Origin: Actinomycetes bacterium
Lineage (GTDB): Bacteria; Actinomycetota; Actinomycetes; Actinomycetales; Dermatophilaceae
Length of the DNA stretch: 64,000 bases
NCBI GenBank assembly: GCA_023420415.1
Contig: JAEZWF010000050.1
Span: 1-64,000, forward strand
Direction of reading: 5' to 3'
Below, piece after piece: positions 8,046 to 16,594 of this stretch. Made by a program: the position numbers and the translations under genes. The stretch's first letter is position 1; every line of letters begins with the position of its first letter. The notes under the pieces are model-generated. The model was not told the origin of the DNA and ran no database searches. It saw nothing but the letters and a program-made list of their open reading frames with translations.

Positions 8046-10006
8046 CACGAGGCCTGGTCGCGCAGCTGGGCCAGCTCGCGCTGGAGGTCCTGGAGCCGGC
8101 CGCTCAGCTCACGCGCCTGCGTGGCGTCGCTGTGCTGGTCGGCGGCCATCCGACGCATGGCCGACATGGCGTCGGCGATCTGGCGGGTCAGGGAGACCTC
8201 CTGGACTCGGGTGAGCAGGGCTGAGACGTAACGGCGTTCGGGCAGTCCGGTGGACTTGTCCATGCGGGTGGGCAGCGGGGCGACGGCGAGCTCGGCGACG
8301 AGGCCGTGCACCGACAGCGGCGACGCCTCGGTGACCCGGTCGGCCCACGCCTTGGCCGACAACCCCGACTGGGGACCACCCGCGCCGCGGACACCGTCGA
8401 AGACCGCACGGTGGGCGGGCGCGGTGAACGCCTCGGGCTCGATCGTGTCGACGTCGACGGGCTCGAAGCTGCCGGGGTACTGAAGCAGGGTCTGGAGCAG
8501 CTGGCGCTCGACGAAGACGACCGGGTCGCGCAGGTCGGGCGTCGGCAGGGCCGCGCGCGCCTCCTGCTCGGAGGGTTCGGGGACGACGTCGGCGTCGGGG
8601 CGCGCCTGGCCCCCCGCCGTCTGCGCGTCCCGCGCGCCCTTCTCGGCGTCGCGCGCGGCCATGCGACCGGCGCGGGCGACCTCGGCGCGCACCTGCTCGA
8701 CCTCGACCCCGATCCACCCGGCGACGGTGCGGATGTACTCCGGGCGCATCGAGCTGTCGCGGATGCTGTTGACGATGGGGGCGGCAGCGCGCATGGCCTG
8801 GACGCGCCCCTCGGCGGTGGCCATGTCATAGCGGGCGATCGTGGTGCGCACCGCGAACTCGAACATCGGCACGGCGTCGTCGATGAGGTGGCGCACGGCG
8901 TCGTCGCCGCTGGCCATGCGCAGGTCGCACGGGTCCATGCCGCCGTCGGCCACGGCCACGAACGACTGGGAGGCCCAGCGCTGGTCGTCACCGAACGCCT
9001 TCATCGCGGCCTTCTGGCCGGCGGCGTCGCCGTCGAAGGTGAAGACGACCTTGGCCGGGGCGAGGTCGGCCTCGTCGCGCAGGATGCGGCGCAGCACCTT
9101 GATGTGGTCGGTGCCGAACGCCGTGCCACACGTCGCGACCGCACCCTCGACGCCGGCGAGGTGGCAGGCCATGACGTCGGTGTAGCCCTCGACGATGACC
9201 GCCTTGCGCTCCCCCGCGATCGACTTCTTGGCGAGGTCGAGGCCGTACAGAACCGTCGACTTCTTGTAGATCGCGGTCTCGGAGGTGTTGAGGTACTTGG
9301 CGGCGATCCGGTCGTCGTCGAACAGCCGGCGCGCACCGAAACCCACGGTGTCGCCCGTGATGTCGCGGATCGGCCACATCAACCGGCCTCGGAACCGGTC
9401 ATAGAGCCCGCGGCTCCCCCGCCCGCTCAGGCCGCCGGCGACGAGCTCGTCGTCGGTGAACCCCTTGGCCCGCAGGTGCCGGGTGAGCTCCTCGCCACCG
9501 CGCGGTGCGAACCCGACGCCGAAGTGCTTGGCCGCCTCGCCGTCGAACCCGCGACCGCGCAGGAAGTCGCGCCCCACCCGCGCCTCACCAGAGGACGTGT
9601 CGAGCAGCCGCTCGAGATAGAACTCCTGGGCCACGCGGTGGGCCTCGACGAGCCGGGAGCGCTGCCCGAGCGAGGGCCCGCGGTCCCGTGGCGAACCACC
9701 CTCCTCGTAGTGCAGCTCCATGCCGAGCTTGGCGGCGAGGCGCTCGACCGACTCGGTGAAGGTGAGGTGCTCGACCTTCTGCACGAACGAGATGACGTCG
9801 CCGCCCTCCCCGCACCCGAAGCAGTGCCAGGCGCCCACGGCCGGGCGGATGTTGAACGACGGCGTCTTCTCGTCGTGGAACGGGCACAGGCCCTTCATGG
9901 AACCGGGGCCGGCCGGGCGCAGCGTGACGTGCTCGCGCACGACGTCCTCGATCGACGTGCGCTCCTTGACGAGCGCGATGTCGTCGGCCTTGATGCGACC
10001 CGCCAC
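8045..10006 (-). CDS. dnaG: DNA primase (right-part copy)
   Basis: 653 residues. The zinc finger shows C41-x2-H44 and C62-x2-C65 (GLCPFHDEKTPSF, WHCFGCGEGGD). The TOPRIM domain carries VIVEGYTDVMA and VFTFDGDAAGQ. The linker before the helicase-binding domain (about 450-510) is Ala/Arg-rich and 20-30 residues longer than in the left copy. GTG 10006 is supported by AGGAGG ending 4 bases upstream; a TAGACT box lies 23 bases further up. Preceded by dgt and followed by an overlapping small gene, it fits the native dnaG position of the GC-rich genome. Confidence 0.95.
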   Translation of the reverse strand: MAGRIKADDIALVKERTSIEDVVREHVTLRPAGPGSMKGLCPFHDEKTPSFNIRPAVGAWHCFGCGEGGDVISFVQKVEHLTFTESVERLAAKLGMELHYEEGGSPRDRGPSLGQRSRLVEAHRVAQEFYLERLLDTSSGEARVGRDFLRGRGFDGEAAKHFGVGFAPRGGEELTRHLRAKGFTDDELVAGGLSGRGSRGLYDRFRGRLMWPIRDITGDTVGFGARRLFDDDRIAAKYLNTSETAIYKKSTVLYGLDLAKKSIAGERKAVIVEGYTDVMACHLAGVEGAVATCGTAFGTDHIKVLRRILRDEADLAPAKVVFTFDGDAAGQKAAMKAFGDDQRWASQSFVAVADGGMDPCDLRMASGDDAVRHLIDDAVPMFEFAVRTTIARYDMATAEGRVQAMRAAAPIVNSIRDSSMRPEYIRTVAGWIGVEVEQVRAEVARAGRMAARDAEKGARDAQTAGGQARPDADVVPEPSEQEARAALPTPDLRDPVVFVERQLLQTLLQYPGSFEPVDVDTIEPEAFTAPAHRAVFDGVRGAGGPQSGLSAKAWADRVTEASPLSVHGLVAELAVAPLPTRMDKSTGLPERRYVSALLTRVQEVSLTRQIADAMSAMRRMAADQHSDATQARELSGRLQDLQRELAQLRDQAS

Positions 10007-10046
10007 TGGCCCTCCTGTTCGAGGGCGAGTCTAGGCGCAGGGTCCG

Positions 10047-10367
10047 TCAGAGGTAGCCGGGCACCGGTGGCACGAGGTAGTGGCGGCCGTAGCCGTAGAT
10101 CATGAAGCCGACAAAGTTGGCGATCTCCAGCGTCAGCACGACCGCGGAGAGGACGATCCAGCGGGTCTGGCTGCGCGGCATACGCCAGTAGGTGACGCTC
10201 GCCCACACCGCGAACGGCACCAGCGGGGGCAGGATCCCGCCGAGCAGCCACCACAGGCGGCGCGTCGACGGCGCGGACGGCGGCGTGCGCGACACGATGT
10301 CAGCGACCGGCGCCCCCTCGGCACGCGGGTATCCGACGACCTTCGGGACCTCGTTGACCGTGCTCAT
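10047..10367 (-). CDS. small membrane protein, unrecognised
   Basis: 106 residues from ATG 10367, with GAGGGGAGG as Shine-Dalgarno. The first 35 residues are hydrophilic (M-S-T-V-N-E-V-P-K-V-V-G-Y-P); two hydrophobic helices follow (about 38-58 and 70-92) separated by R-M-P-R-S-Q-T-R, and the end is G-R-H-Y-L-V-P-P-V-P-G-Y-L. It lies between dgt and dnaG on the same strand. A palindrome GTTTCG-A-CGAAAC (10435-10447) lies about 70 bases before the start and could be an operator. No family recognised. Confidence 0.7.
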   Translation of the reverse strand: MSTVNEVPKVVGYPRAEGAPVADIVSRTPPSAPSTRRLWWLLGGILPPLVPFAVWASVTYWRMPRSQTRWIVLSAVVLTLEIANFVGFMIYGYGRHYLVPPVPGYL

Positions 10368-10459
10368 GGCGCCTCCCCTCGCTCGATGCAGCGCGTAGGA
10401 GTATTGGCGCACGGGGACGGCTCCACTGGCAAGCGTTTCGACGAAACCGGTTCTGCGTG

Positions 10460-11689
10460 TCAGGACCAGGCCTCGTGCAGGTGGAGGGCGCGCACGTCGG
10501 TGAGCGAAGCGACCTGGTCGACGACGACCCGCAGCGCGGTCGCATCGGAGTCGGCGGCCTTCCAGTCGGCCAGCAGGTCGGGGTCGAGTCGGGTGACCGG
10601 GTCGTCGAGGTAACCCTGGACGAGGTCGCGGACCACCTCGCGCTGCGCGGCCATGACGTCGATGCGTTCCTGGGCGTTCATGACGAAGTGGGCGGCGACG
10701 GCCTTGAGCACCGCGCACTCGGCCCGCGTCTGGTCAGGCACGACCAGTGGTGCGTCGTAGCGCGTGAGCGGCCCCGGCCCGTGGCGCTCCATCGTCGCCA
10801 GCTCGACGGCCCGGACGAAGCGTCCGATGAGCTGGGAGGTCATGTCCTTGAGCGCGGCCCGGTCACCTCGAGAGCCGTCGTATGCCGCGGGCACCAGTCC
10901 GGTGGCAAGGACGCGTCCCAGCGCAGCCCCCATCGCATCGGCACCCAGGTCCGCGGCATACACCCCGGTCGCCACGGCAAGGACCGAGTCGACGTCCGTC
11001 GTGTCGCGCAGCCGACGCACGTCGAGCCGGCCCGAGGCGATGGCGTCCTCGACGTCGTGGACGGAGTACGCGACGTCGTCGGACCAGTCCATGACGTCCG
11101 CCTCGATGCAGCGCTCACCGTCGGGACGTCCGGCGCGGAACCACTCGAAGACGGGGAGGTCGTCGGTGTAAACGCCGAACTTCGTTGTGGGCCAAGGACC
11201 TTCGCCACGCGGCCACGGGTACTTGGTGGCTGCGTCGAGGCTGGCGCGGGTGAGGTTGAGGCCGGCAGGGCGGCCGTCGGGATGGATCCGTTTGGGCTCG
11301 AGGCGGGTGAGGAGGCGCAGTGTCTGGGCGTTGCCCTCGAAGCCGCCGATGTCGGCCGCCACGGCGTCGAGCGCCTGCTCGCCGTTGTGCCCGAAGGGCG
11401 GGTGGCCGAGGTCGTGCGCGAGGCACGCGGTGTCGACGACGTCGGCGTTGCAGCCGAGGGCCGCGCCGAACTCCCGACCGATCTGGGCGACCTCGAGGCT
11501 GTGGGTGAGCCGGTTGCGGACGAAGTCGTCGTCGCCGGGCTGGACCACCTGCGTCTTGGCGGACAGGCGGCGCAGCGAGGCGCTGTGGAGCAGGCGGGCG
11601 CGGTCGCGGGCGAAGTCGTCCCGGTCGGCACGCTTGGTGACGGGGTCCTCACGCACCCAGCGCTCCCGGTCGACCTGCGTGTAGCCCAC
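10460..11689 (-). CDS. dgt: deoxyguanosinetriphosphate triphosphohydrolase-like protein (right-part copy)
   Basis: 409 residues. It has the same HD architecture as the copy at 2128-3399: NRLTHSLEVAQIGREFG, CLAHDLGHPPFGHNGEQALD (HD at about 92-93) and D-W-S-D-D-V-A-Y-S-V-H-D-V-E-D for the last metal ligand. GTG 11689 follows the YdeI-family stop by 10 bases, so the two are probably cotranscribed. The long open frame on the opposite strand here (10457-11857) is only the shadow of this gene. Confidence 0.93.
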   Translation of the reverse strand: MGYTQVDRERWVREDPVTKRADRDDFARDRARLLHSASLRRLSAKTQVVQPGDDDFVRNRLTHSLEVAQIGREFGAALGCNADVVDTACLAHDLGHPPFGHNGEQALDAVAADIGGFEGNAQTLRLLTRLEPKRIHPDGRPAGLNLTRASLDAATKYPWPRGEGPWPTTKFGVYTDDLPVFEWFRAGRPDGERCIEADVMDWSDDVAYSVHDVEDAIASGRLDVRRLRDTTDVDSVLAVATGVYAADLGADAMGAALGRVLATGLVPAAYDGSRGDRAALKDMTSQLIGRFVRAVELATMERHGPGPLTRYDAPLVVPDQTRAECAVLKAVAAHFVMNAQERIDVMAAQREVVRDLVQGYLDDPVTRLDPDLLADWKAADSDATALRVVVDQVASLTDVRALHLHEAWS

Positions 11690-11699
11690 GGAGCCGAGC

Positions 11700-12377
11700 C
11701 TATGCCGTCGTCCCGGCCGCTCTCGCTGCGGCGGCTGCGCGCTGCACCCACTTCGGCTGGTCGCCGTAGCGCTGCGAGGGGATCAGGCGACCCGCGGCGC
11801 TGTCGGCGACCAGCTGCGCAAGGCGCTTGTCCCGGGTGGCCTCCTGCTTGGCAGTGAGCACCCAGCTGGTCGCGAGCTTGCGGTAGCTCGGGGTCGCCTC
11901 GGCCCAGAACGCACTGGCCGCGGCATCGGCAGCCAGCACCGCGGCATACTCCGGCGGCAGCTCGCGGTCGCGGTTCTCGTAGGCGTAGACGCCCGACCGG
12001 TCCTCGCGCCGCAACGCGAACGCGGCGAGGCCGGCTGGGTGCATGCGCCCCGCCGCGGTGAGCTCCTCGACCGCCTTGATGTTGATCGTCGACCAGTTGC
12101 TGCCCGGCTTGCGCGGCGTCCAGCGCTGGCGCACGGCGTCCTCGTCGATGCGTTGGGCGACCGAGTCGATCCAGCCGAAGCACAGTGCCTCGCGCACCGC
12201 CTGCGCCCACGTGAGCCCGCGATCGGGGACGTGCTTCTTGCGCAGGCCCATACACAGCTCGGTCTGGGTCTCGTGGTTGGTCTCGAGCCAGACGCGGAAC
12301 TCCTCGGGACCGGCGAAGAAGAGCGCCGGGCGTTCAGGTGTCCCGCCGGGCGTTCCGACCTGCCCTCGCGTGCTCAC
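11700..12377 (-). CDS. YdeI/OmpD-associated family protein
   Basis: 225 residues, soluble. Signatures of the YdeI-like family are visible: F-R-V-W-L-E-T-N-H near the N-terminus, then G-L-T-W-A-Q-A-V-R-E-A-L-C-F-G-W-I-D-S, R-W-T-P-R-K-P-G-S-N-W-S-T-I-N-I and F-W-A-E-A-T-P-S-Y-R-K. The family is widespread and poorly characterised; some members are linked to antimicrobial peptide tolerance. The proposed start overlaps the permease end by 44 bases, longer than usual, and no better start is present before residue 43. The last codons lie 10 bases from dgt. Confidence 0.8.
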   Translation of the reverse strand: MSTRGQVGTPGGTPERPALFFAGPEEFRVWLETNHETQTELCMGLRKKHVPDRGLTWAQAVREALCFGWIDSVAQRIDEDAVRQRWTPRKPGSNWSTINIKAVEELTAAGRMHPAGLAAFALRREDRSGVYAYENRDRELPPEYAAVLAADAAASAFWAEATPSYRKLATSWVLTAKQEATRDKRLAQLVADSAAGRLIPSQRYGDQPKWVQRAAAAARAAGTTA

Positions 12378-13695
12378 GGTAGGAAACGTAGCCCACCGCG
12401 GCGACAGCGACCCCGAGCGCCCACAGCACGTGCCAGCCGTTCATGGCGAGCAGGACGAGCACCGAGGTGAGCGCGACGACAGCGGTCCACCAGGTACGGG
12501 TGCCGCGAGGCAGCAGGCGGACCGCCGCTCCCGTGCCGAGGACGTAGACGAGGGTGAAGCAGCCGGTCGCCAGCAGCATCAGCGGCGTGAGGCCCAGGTC
12601 GAACACCTCGCTGACCACCAGCCCCGCGAGGGACTCCAGGGCGATGAGGGCCAGCGCGCGCCGGGGCACCTGCCCGGGTCCGCTGCCTCGGGCCAGGTAT
12701 GCCGGGAGCGCCCCTTCACGTGCGAGCGCGGCACCCAGCCGGGAGCCACCGGCGTAGTAGGCGTTCATGGCACCGAAGGTGAGCAACACGGCCACGGCGG
12801 CGGTGACGGCGCGCACCTGTCCACCCACGCCGGCCGCGAGCAGGTCGGACAGAGGTGCCTGGCTGTCGCCCGTCGCGGCGCCGAGCACGAGCAGGCTGGT
12901 GGCGGCGAGCGCCAGGTAGAGGGCACCGACCACGACGAGGGCGACACCGGTCGCCCTCGGCACGTCGCGGCCCGGCCGGCGGTAGTCACCGGCGAGCGAG
13001 GCCACGGCCTCCCACCCGGCGAACCCCCAGACGAGCAGTGCCGCGGCCGGCCCCACTGCCGACCAGCCGTGCGGCGCGAACGGCGTGAGGTTGCCGAGCC
13101 GGGCGTGCGGCAGCGCGGCGACCACCGTGACCACCATGAGCGCGGCCAGCATGCCGGTCAGGACCAGCTGCACCCGACCCGACAGCCGCAGCCCGGCCGC
13201 GTTGAGGAGGGCGACACCGACGATCAGGCACACCGCCACCGCCACGGCGCTGCGGTGCCCACCACCCACGGCGTCGGCGACGTAGCCGCCGGCCATGAGC
13301 GACGCCGGCGGAGCACCCACCGGCACCGCGAAGAAGAAGCACCACCCGACCGCAGCCGAGGCCCGCCGACCGAACGCACGCCCCACATAGGTCGAGACAC
13401 CACCCCCGTCGGGGAACCGCGCACCCATGGCGGCAAAGGTGCTGGCGAGCGGGACCGACAGCACCACGAGCGCGAGCCACGCGACGAGCGAGGCAGGTCC
13501 GGCGATCCCGGCAGCGATCGCGGGCAGGGTGATGACGCCGGTCCCGAGCACGGCGCTGACCGCCAACGCGCTCCCCTGCGCGATGGTCAGCGAGCCGGTG
13601 GTCGTGCTGGTGCCAGTTGGGGTGCTCGTCGGGGTGCCGGTCGGGGTGCTGGTCGGTGCGCCGGTAACGCAGGCGGTGCCGCTCTCCTGGGTCAT
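12334..13695 (-). CDS. APC-superfamily amino acid/polyamine permease
   Basis: 453 residues with about 12 hydrophobic helices beginning at residue 36 (S-A-V-L-G-T-G-V-I-T-L-P), the helix-1 G-x-G-x-x-x-x-P feature of APC transporters. G-A-R-F-P-D-G-G-G-V-S-T-Y-V near residue 90 is the usual helix 2-3 pattern. ATG 13695 is chosen for the GGTGGAG Shine-Dalgarno sequence; an ATG 7 codons upstream is also in frame. Residues 12-34 form a Thr/Pro repeat (PTSTPTGTPTSTPTGTSTTTG) from 12-base DNA repeats. It is divergent from a MocR-type regulator, which probably controls it. Substrate unknown. Confidence 0.85.
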   Translation of the reverse strand: MTQESGTACVTGAPTSTPTGTPTSTPTGTSTTTGSLTIAQGSALAVSAVLGTGVITLPAIAAGIAGPASLVAWLALVVLSVPLASTFAAMGARFPDGGGVSTYVGRAFGRRASAAVGWCFFFAVPVGAPPASLMAGGYVADAVGGGHRSAVAVAVCLIVGVALLNAAGLRLSGRVQLVLTGMLAALMVVTVVAALPHARLGNLTPFAPHGWSAVGPAAALLVWGFAGWEAVASLAGDYRRPGRDVPRATGVALVVVGALYLALAATSLLVLGAATGDSQAPLSDLLAAGVGGQVRAVTAAVAVLLTFGAMNAYYAGGSRLGAALAREGALPAYLARGSGPGQVPRRALALIALESLAGLVVSEVFDLGLTPLMLLATGCFTLVYVLGTGAAVRLLPRGTRTWWTAVVALTSVLVLLAMNGWHVLWALGVAVAAVGYVSYREHARAGRNARRDT

Positions 13696-13775
13696 GGCTC
13701 CACCGTCGACTGTCATTGGCCTGGGAAGAAGGGCCACTCCTGGGCAAGTCGGTTGGGCCAATCTAGGGTGGGCGC
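13696..13775. promoter_or_regulatory. divergent promoter region, permease / MocR regulator
   Basis: The 80-base gap holds an inverted repeat ATTGGCC (13715-13721) / GGCCAAT (13756-13762), 34 bases apart, a reasonable operator for the regulator. A TAGGGT -10 box (13764-13769) lies 6 bases before ATG 13776, immediately next to the right half-site, so binding would also affect the regulator itself. Confidence 0.35.
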
Positions 13776-15191
13776 ATGGACCTGCTGCTGCGGCTCGACG
13801 GTCCCGGCGACCGCGCCACCCAGATCTACCAACACCTGCTCGACGGCATCGCCAGCGGACGCCTCCCGGCCGGCGAGCGGCTGCCCCCGACCCGCGTGTT
13901 CGCGCGCGAGCTGGGCGTCGCGCGCGGCACGGTCGCGACGGCATACGACCGGCTCGTTGCCGAGGGCTATCTGGAGTCGCGCGTGGGCGCCGGCACCTTC
14001 GTCAGCGCGGACGTGCGGCCGGCCCGGCCGCGCACCGCCCCCGGCGGTGACGTGCGCCCGCGCCCCATCTGGCAGTCGTTGCCCGCGCCGGTGCCGGACT
14101 CGCCGCCGCTCGAGCTCGACCTGTCCGTCGGGGGTCCCGACACCACGCTCTTCCCGCTGCCGGTGTGGCGGCGTCTGGTCTCGGCGACCTTGCGCCCGTC
14201 CCTGCAGGCCGAGCCGGCTTACGACGGCAAGGGGCACCCGGGGCTCCAGGCGCAGATCGCCAGACACCTCGGGGTGTCCCGGTCGGTGGTCGCCAGCGGT
14301 GACGACGTGCTCCTCACCAACGGGGCGCAGCAGGGCCTCGACGTGGTCGCTCGCGTGATGCTGTCCCCCGGCGACGTGGCGGCGGTCGAGGACCCCGGAT
14401 ACACCGCCGCCGTGCGACTCTTCACCTCGCACGGCGCCAAGGTCGCAGGGGTGCCCGTCGACGACGAGGGCATCGTCGTCGACGCCATCCCCCGTGGCGC
14501 CCGGCTCGTCTACGTCACGCCATCGCACCAGTTCCCCACCGGCGCCGTCATGTCGCTGCGGCGACGAATTGCGTTGCTGGAGTGGGCTGCTCGTCACGAC
14601 GCCGTCATCGTCGAGGATGACTACGACAGCGAGTTCCGGTTCGACGGGCGCCCGCTCGCACCGCTGCAGAGCCTCGACCGGGACGGCCGTGTCGTCTATG
14701 TCGGGTCGTTCTCCAAGGTGCTGATACCGATGCTGCGGATCGGCTACCTCGTCGCACCCCAGTCGCTGCAGCCGGCGCTCCACGAGGCAAAGCTGCTCAC
14801 CGACTGGCAGGGCGACGCGGTCACCCAGGGCGCCATGGAACGGTTCATGTCCGAGGGCCTGCTCGCAGCCCACACCCGCAAGGCCACGAAGGTCTACGGC
14901 GAACGCCGCGAGGCGCTGCTCACCGCGTTGGACACGCATGCCGCGGGGCTGGTCGAGGTGCTCCCCTCCGTCGCAGGGTTGCACGTCTGCGCCCGACTGG
15001 TGGACCAGTCCCGGTCGGACCTGCAGGTGGTCGCCGCCGCGGCCGAGCGGGGCGTCGGGGTCGAGCCGCTGTCGCCGCGGTTCGTCCAGCAGGACCCGGT
15101 GCAGGGGCTGGCGCTGGGCTTCCGGCACATCACGGCCCGACGGGCCCCGGAGGCGGTGCGACGACTCAGCGAGGCGATGGCCACCGGATGA
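13776..15191 (+). CDS. MocR-type regulator: GntR wHTH fused to aminotransferase domain
   Basis: 471 residues. Residues 10-75 form a GntR winged helix (Q-I-Y-Q-H-L-L-D-G-I-A-S-G-R-L-P-A-G-E-R-L-P-P-T-R ... R-G-T-V-A-T-A-Y-D-R-L-V-A-E-G-Y). Residues 100-465 are a fold-type I PLP-dependent aminotransferase domain with Y-V-G-S-F-S-K, the Lys at about 314 expected to bind PLP, and the V-E-D-D-Y-D-S-E-F-R signature. Proteins of this build (PdxR, GabR, TauR, DdlR types) are transcription regulators sensing PLP or amino compounds. The divergent APC permease is the likely target. The start is leaderless. Confidence 0.9.
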   Translation: MDLLLRLDGPGDRATQIYQHLLDGIASGRLPAGERLPPTRVFARELGVARGTVATAYDRLVAEGYLESRVGAGTFVSADVRPARPRTAPGGDVRPRPIWQSLPAPVPDSPPLELDLSVGGPDTTLFPLPVWRRLVSATLRPSLQAEPAYDGKGHPGLQAQIARHLGVSRSVVASGDDVLLTNGAQQGLDVVARVMLSPGDVAAVEDPGYTAAVRLFTSHGAKVAGVPVDDEGIVVDAIPRGARLVYVTPSHQFPTGAVMSLRRRIALLEWAARHDAVIVEDDYDSEFRFDGRPLAPLQSLDRDGRVVYVGSFSKVLIPMLRIGYLVAPQSLQPALHEAKLLTDWQGDAVTQGAMERFMSEGLLAAHTRKATKVYGERREALLTALDTHAAGLVEVLPSVAGLHVCARLVDQSRSDLQVVAAAAERGVGVEPLSPRFVQQDPVQGLALGFRHITARRAPEAVRRLSEAMATG

Positions 15192-15276
15192 CCGCCGGAG
15201 GTGAAGTCCCGCCCGGTGAGCGGGACCACACCGTGCTCGGATTGCGAGTGCGAGCAGCCTTTCGCAGGGTTGAACC

Positions 15277-15828
15277 ATGAGCGATCTGAACCAGAAGAAG
15301 GTGGCGTTCCTCGTCGCGAACGAGGGCATCGAGCGGGTCGAGCTGACCGAGCCGTGGGCCGCCGTCGAACAGGCCGGCGCGACGCCGGAGCTGCTGAGCG
15401 TCGAGACGGGCGAGGTGCAGACCTTCGACCACCTGGACAAGGCGGAGAAGCGCACGGTCGACAAGGCGGTCAGGGACGCCACCGTCGACGACTACGACGC
15501 GCTCGTCCTGCCCGGTGGCGTGGCCAACCCCGACGCCCTGCGCACCGACAAGGACGCTGTGGCGTTCGTCCGCGACTTCCTCGCCTCCGGCAAGACGGTC
15601 GCGGCGATCTGCCACGCCCCCTGGACCCTCATCGAGGCTGACGTCGTCCAGGGCAAGACCCTGACGTCGTGGCCAAGCCTGCAGACCGACCTGCGCAACG
15701 CCGGCGCCGAGTGGGTCGACGAGGAGGTCGTGCAGGACGGCAACCTCATCACCAGCCGCAAGCCGGACGACATCCCGGCCTTCAACAACGCCCTGCTCGA
15801 GTCGCTGTCCCACGGCGGCGCCAGCTGA
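15277..15828 (+). CDS. DJ-1/PfpI family (class I glutamine amidotransferase-like) protein
   Basis: 183 residues, cytoplasmic. The nucleophile elbow is V-A-A-I-C-H-A-P-W-T-L with Cys at about 112, followed by His, as in the PfpI/YhbO branch. Other family marks are L-V-L-P-G-G-V-A-N-P-D at about 76-86 and N-L-I-T-S-R-K-P-D-D-I-P-A-F near the end. Members have been described as proteases, deglycases or general stress proteins; activity cannot be told from sequence. GCAGGG 7 bases before the ATG is the ribosome-binding site. Confidence 0.88.
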   Translation: MSDLNQKKVAFLVANEGIERVELTEPWAAVEQAGATPELLSVETGEVQTFDHLDKAEKRTVDKAVRDATVDDYDALVLPGGVANPDALRTDKDAVAFVRDFLASGKTVAAICHAPWTLIEADVVQGKTLTSWPSLQTDLRNAGAEWVDEEVVQDGNLITSRKPDDIPAFNNALLESLSHGGAS

Positions 15829-15835
15829 GCAGTCC

Positions 15836-15854
15836 GGACCAACAACGCTGGTCC
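15836..15854 (+). terminator. hairpin after the DJ-1 gene
   Basis: GGACCA / TGGTCC with a 7-base loop lies 7 bases after the stop. No T-run follows, so it is a weak terminator candidate. Confidence 0.3.
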
Positions 15855-15886
15855 ACGCCGTGGCGGACACGCTGCTCAGCCGCGGC

Positions 15887-15892
15887 TACGCT
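15887..15892 (+). promoter_or_regulatory. -10 box of leaderless PPTase gene
   Basis: TACGCT, 6 bases before GTG 15899. It supports 15899 rather than the in-frame GTG at 15860. Confidence 0.45.
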
Positions 15893-15898
15893 GCGGGC

Positions 15899-16594
15899 GT
15901 GGACCAGCCGTTCGTCGTGAGGTTGGCGGCGCCCCGGGCAGCCCACGAGGCCTCTGCCCTGCTGTCGGCGGCCGACCGCCGGCGCCTGTCCTCGATCTCG
16001 GCCCCTGAACGCCGAGCCGCCCATGCCACGGGGCGCGTGCTGCTGCACGAGCTGGTCGCCGAGCTCTCGGGTCAGCCCGTCGGCACGGTCGCGATCACGA
16101 CGCGCTGCCCGCGCTGCGGGTCCGAGCAGCACGGTCGCCCGCAGGCCGGCACACCGCGGCTACACCTCTCCCTGGCACATGCTCCCGGCGTCGTCCTCGC
16201 GGCGGTGGCCGACCGACCCTGCGGAGTCGACGTGGAGCGACTCGAGGACGCGAACCGCCTGGCCGACGCGGCACGAGTCGTGCTGTCCCCCAAGGAGATC
16301 CGCGACGGCCACGGCACGGATCCCACCTCCCTGCTGCGGACCTGGGTGCGCAAGGAGGCACTGCTCAAGGCCTGGGGCTCCGGCCTGCAGGTGCGGCCCG
16401 AAGACGTCAGCCTGTGCGGTGACGACTCCCCCACCCGCCGACCGGTGAACACACCCGGAGGCCTGCCGCGAGCCGAGGTCCGCGACCTGACCATCGACGA
16501 CCTGACCATCGACGACCTGACCATTGACGACCTGAGGAGCCACGACCTGGTGGCCGCCGTCTGTCTGGTGGAGGTGCCCTCAGCGCCGAGGTGA
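15899..16594 (+). CDS. Sfp-type 4'-phosphopantetheinyl transferase
   Basis: About 231 residues. It transfers the phosphopantetheine arm of CoA to a carrier-protein Ser. The two signatures are present: C-G-V-D-V-E-R-L-E-D and W-V-R-K-E-A-L-L-K-A-W-G, plus L-H-L-S-L-A-H and a C-P-R-C-G pair in the N-terminal half. The C-terminal part carries four near-identical D-L-T-I-D units encoded by a 15-base tandem repeat, unusual for the family. It converges, with a 15-base overlap, on the M1 peptidase and peptide synthetase operon, whose carrier domain is the obvious substrate. The upstream GTG at 15860 would add 13 residues. Confidence 0.88.
   Translation: MDQPFVVRLAAPRAAHEASALLSAADRRRLSSISAPERRAAHATGRVLLHELVAELSGQPVGTVAITTRCPRCGSEQHGRPQAGTPRLHLSLAHAPGVVLAAVADRPCGVDVERLEDANRLADAARVVLSPKEIRDGHGTDPTSLLRTWVRKEALLKAWGSGLQVRPEDVSLCGDDSPTRRPVNTPGGLPRAEVRDLTIDDLTIDDLTIDDLRSHDLVAAVCLVEVPSAPR
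16484..16535 (+). repeat. 15-base tandem repeat inside the PPTase gene
   Basis: Three copies of GACCTGACCATCGAC (16484-16498, 16499-16513, 16514-16528; the third has one substitution) and a partial fourth. The unit is a multiple of three, so copy-number change keeps the frame and only varies the number of D-L-T-I-D units. Confidence 0.9.

Noticed and set aside
13605..13670. Thr/Pro repeat at the permease N-terminus as a separate gene or signal
   Set aside because: It is in frame with the permease and best read as a low-complexity cytoplasmic tail from 12-base repeats.
13713..15482. 589-codon minus-strand open frame opposite the MocR regulator
   Set aside because: Antisense shadow of a GC-rich gene; His/Arg/Gly-rich product with no domain, and the plus-strand gene is unambiguous.
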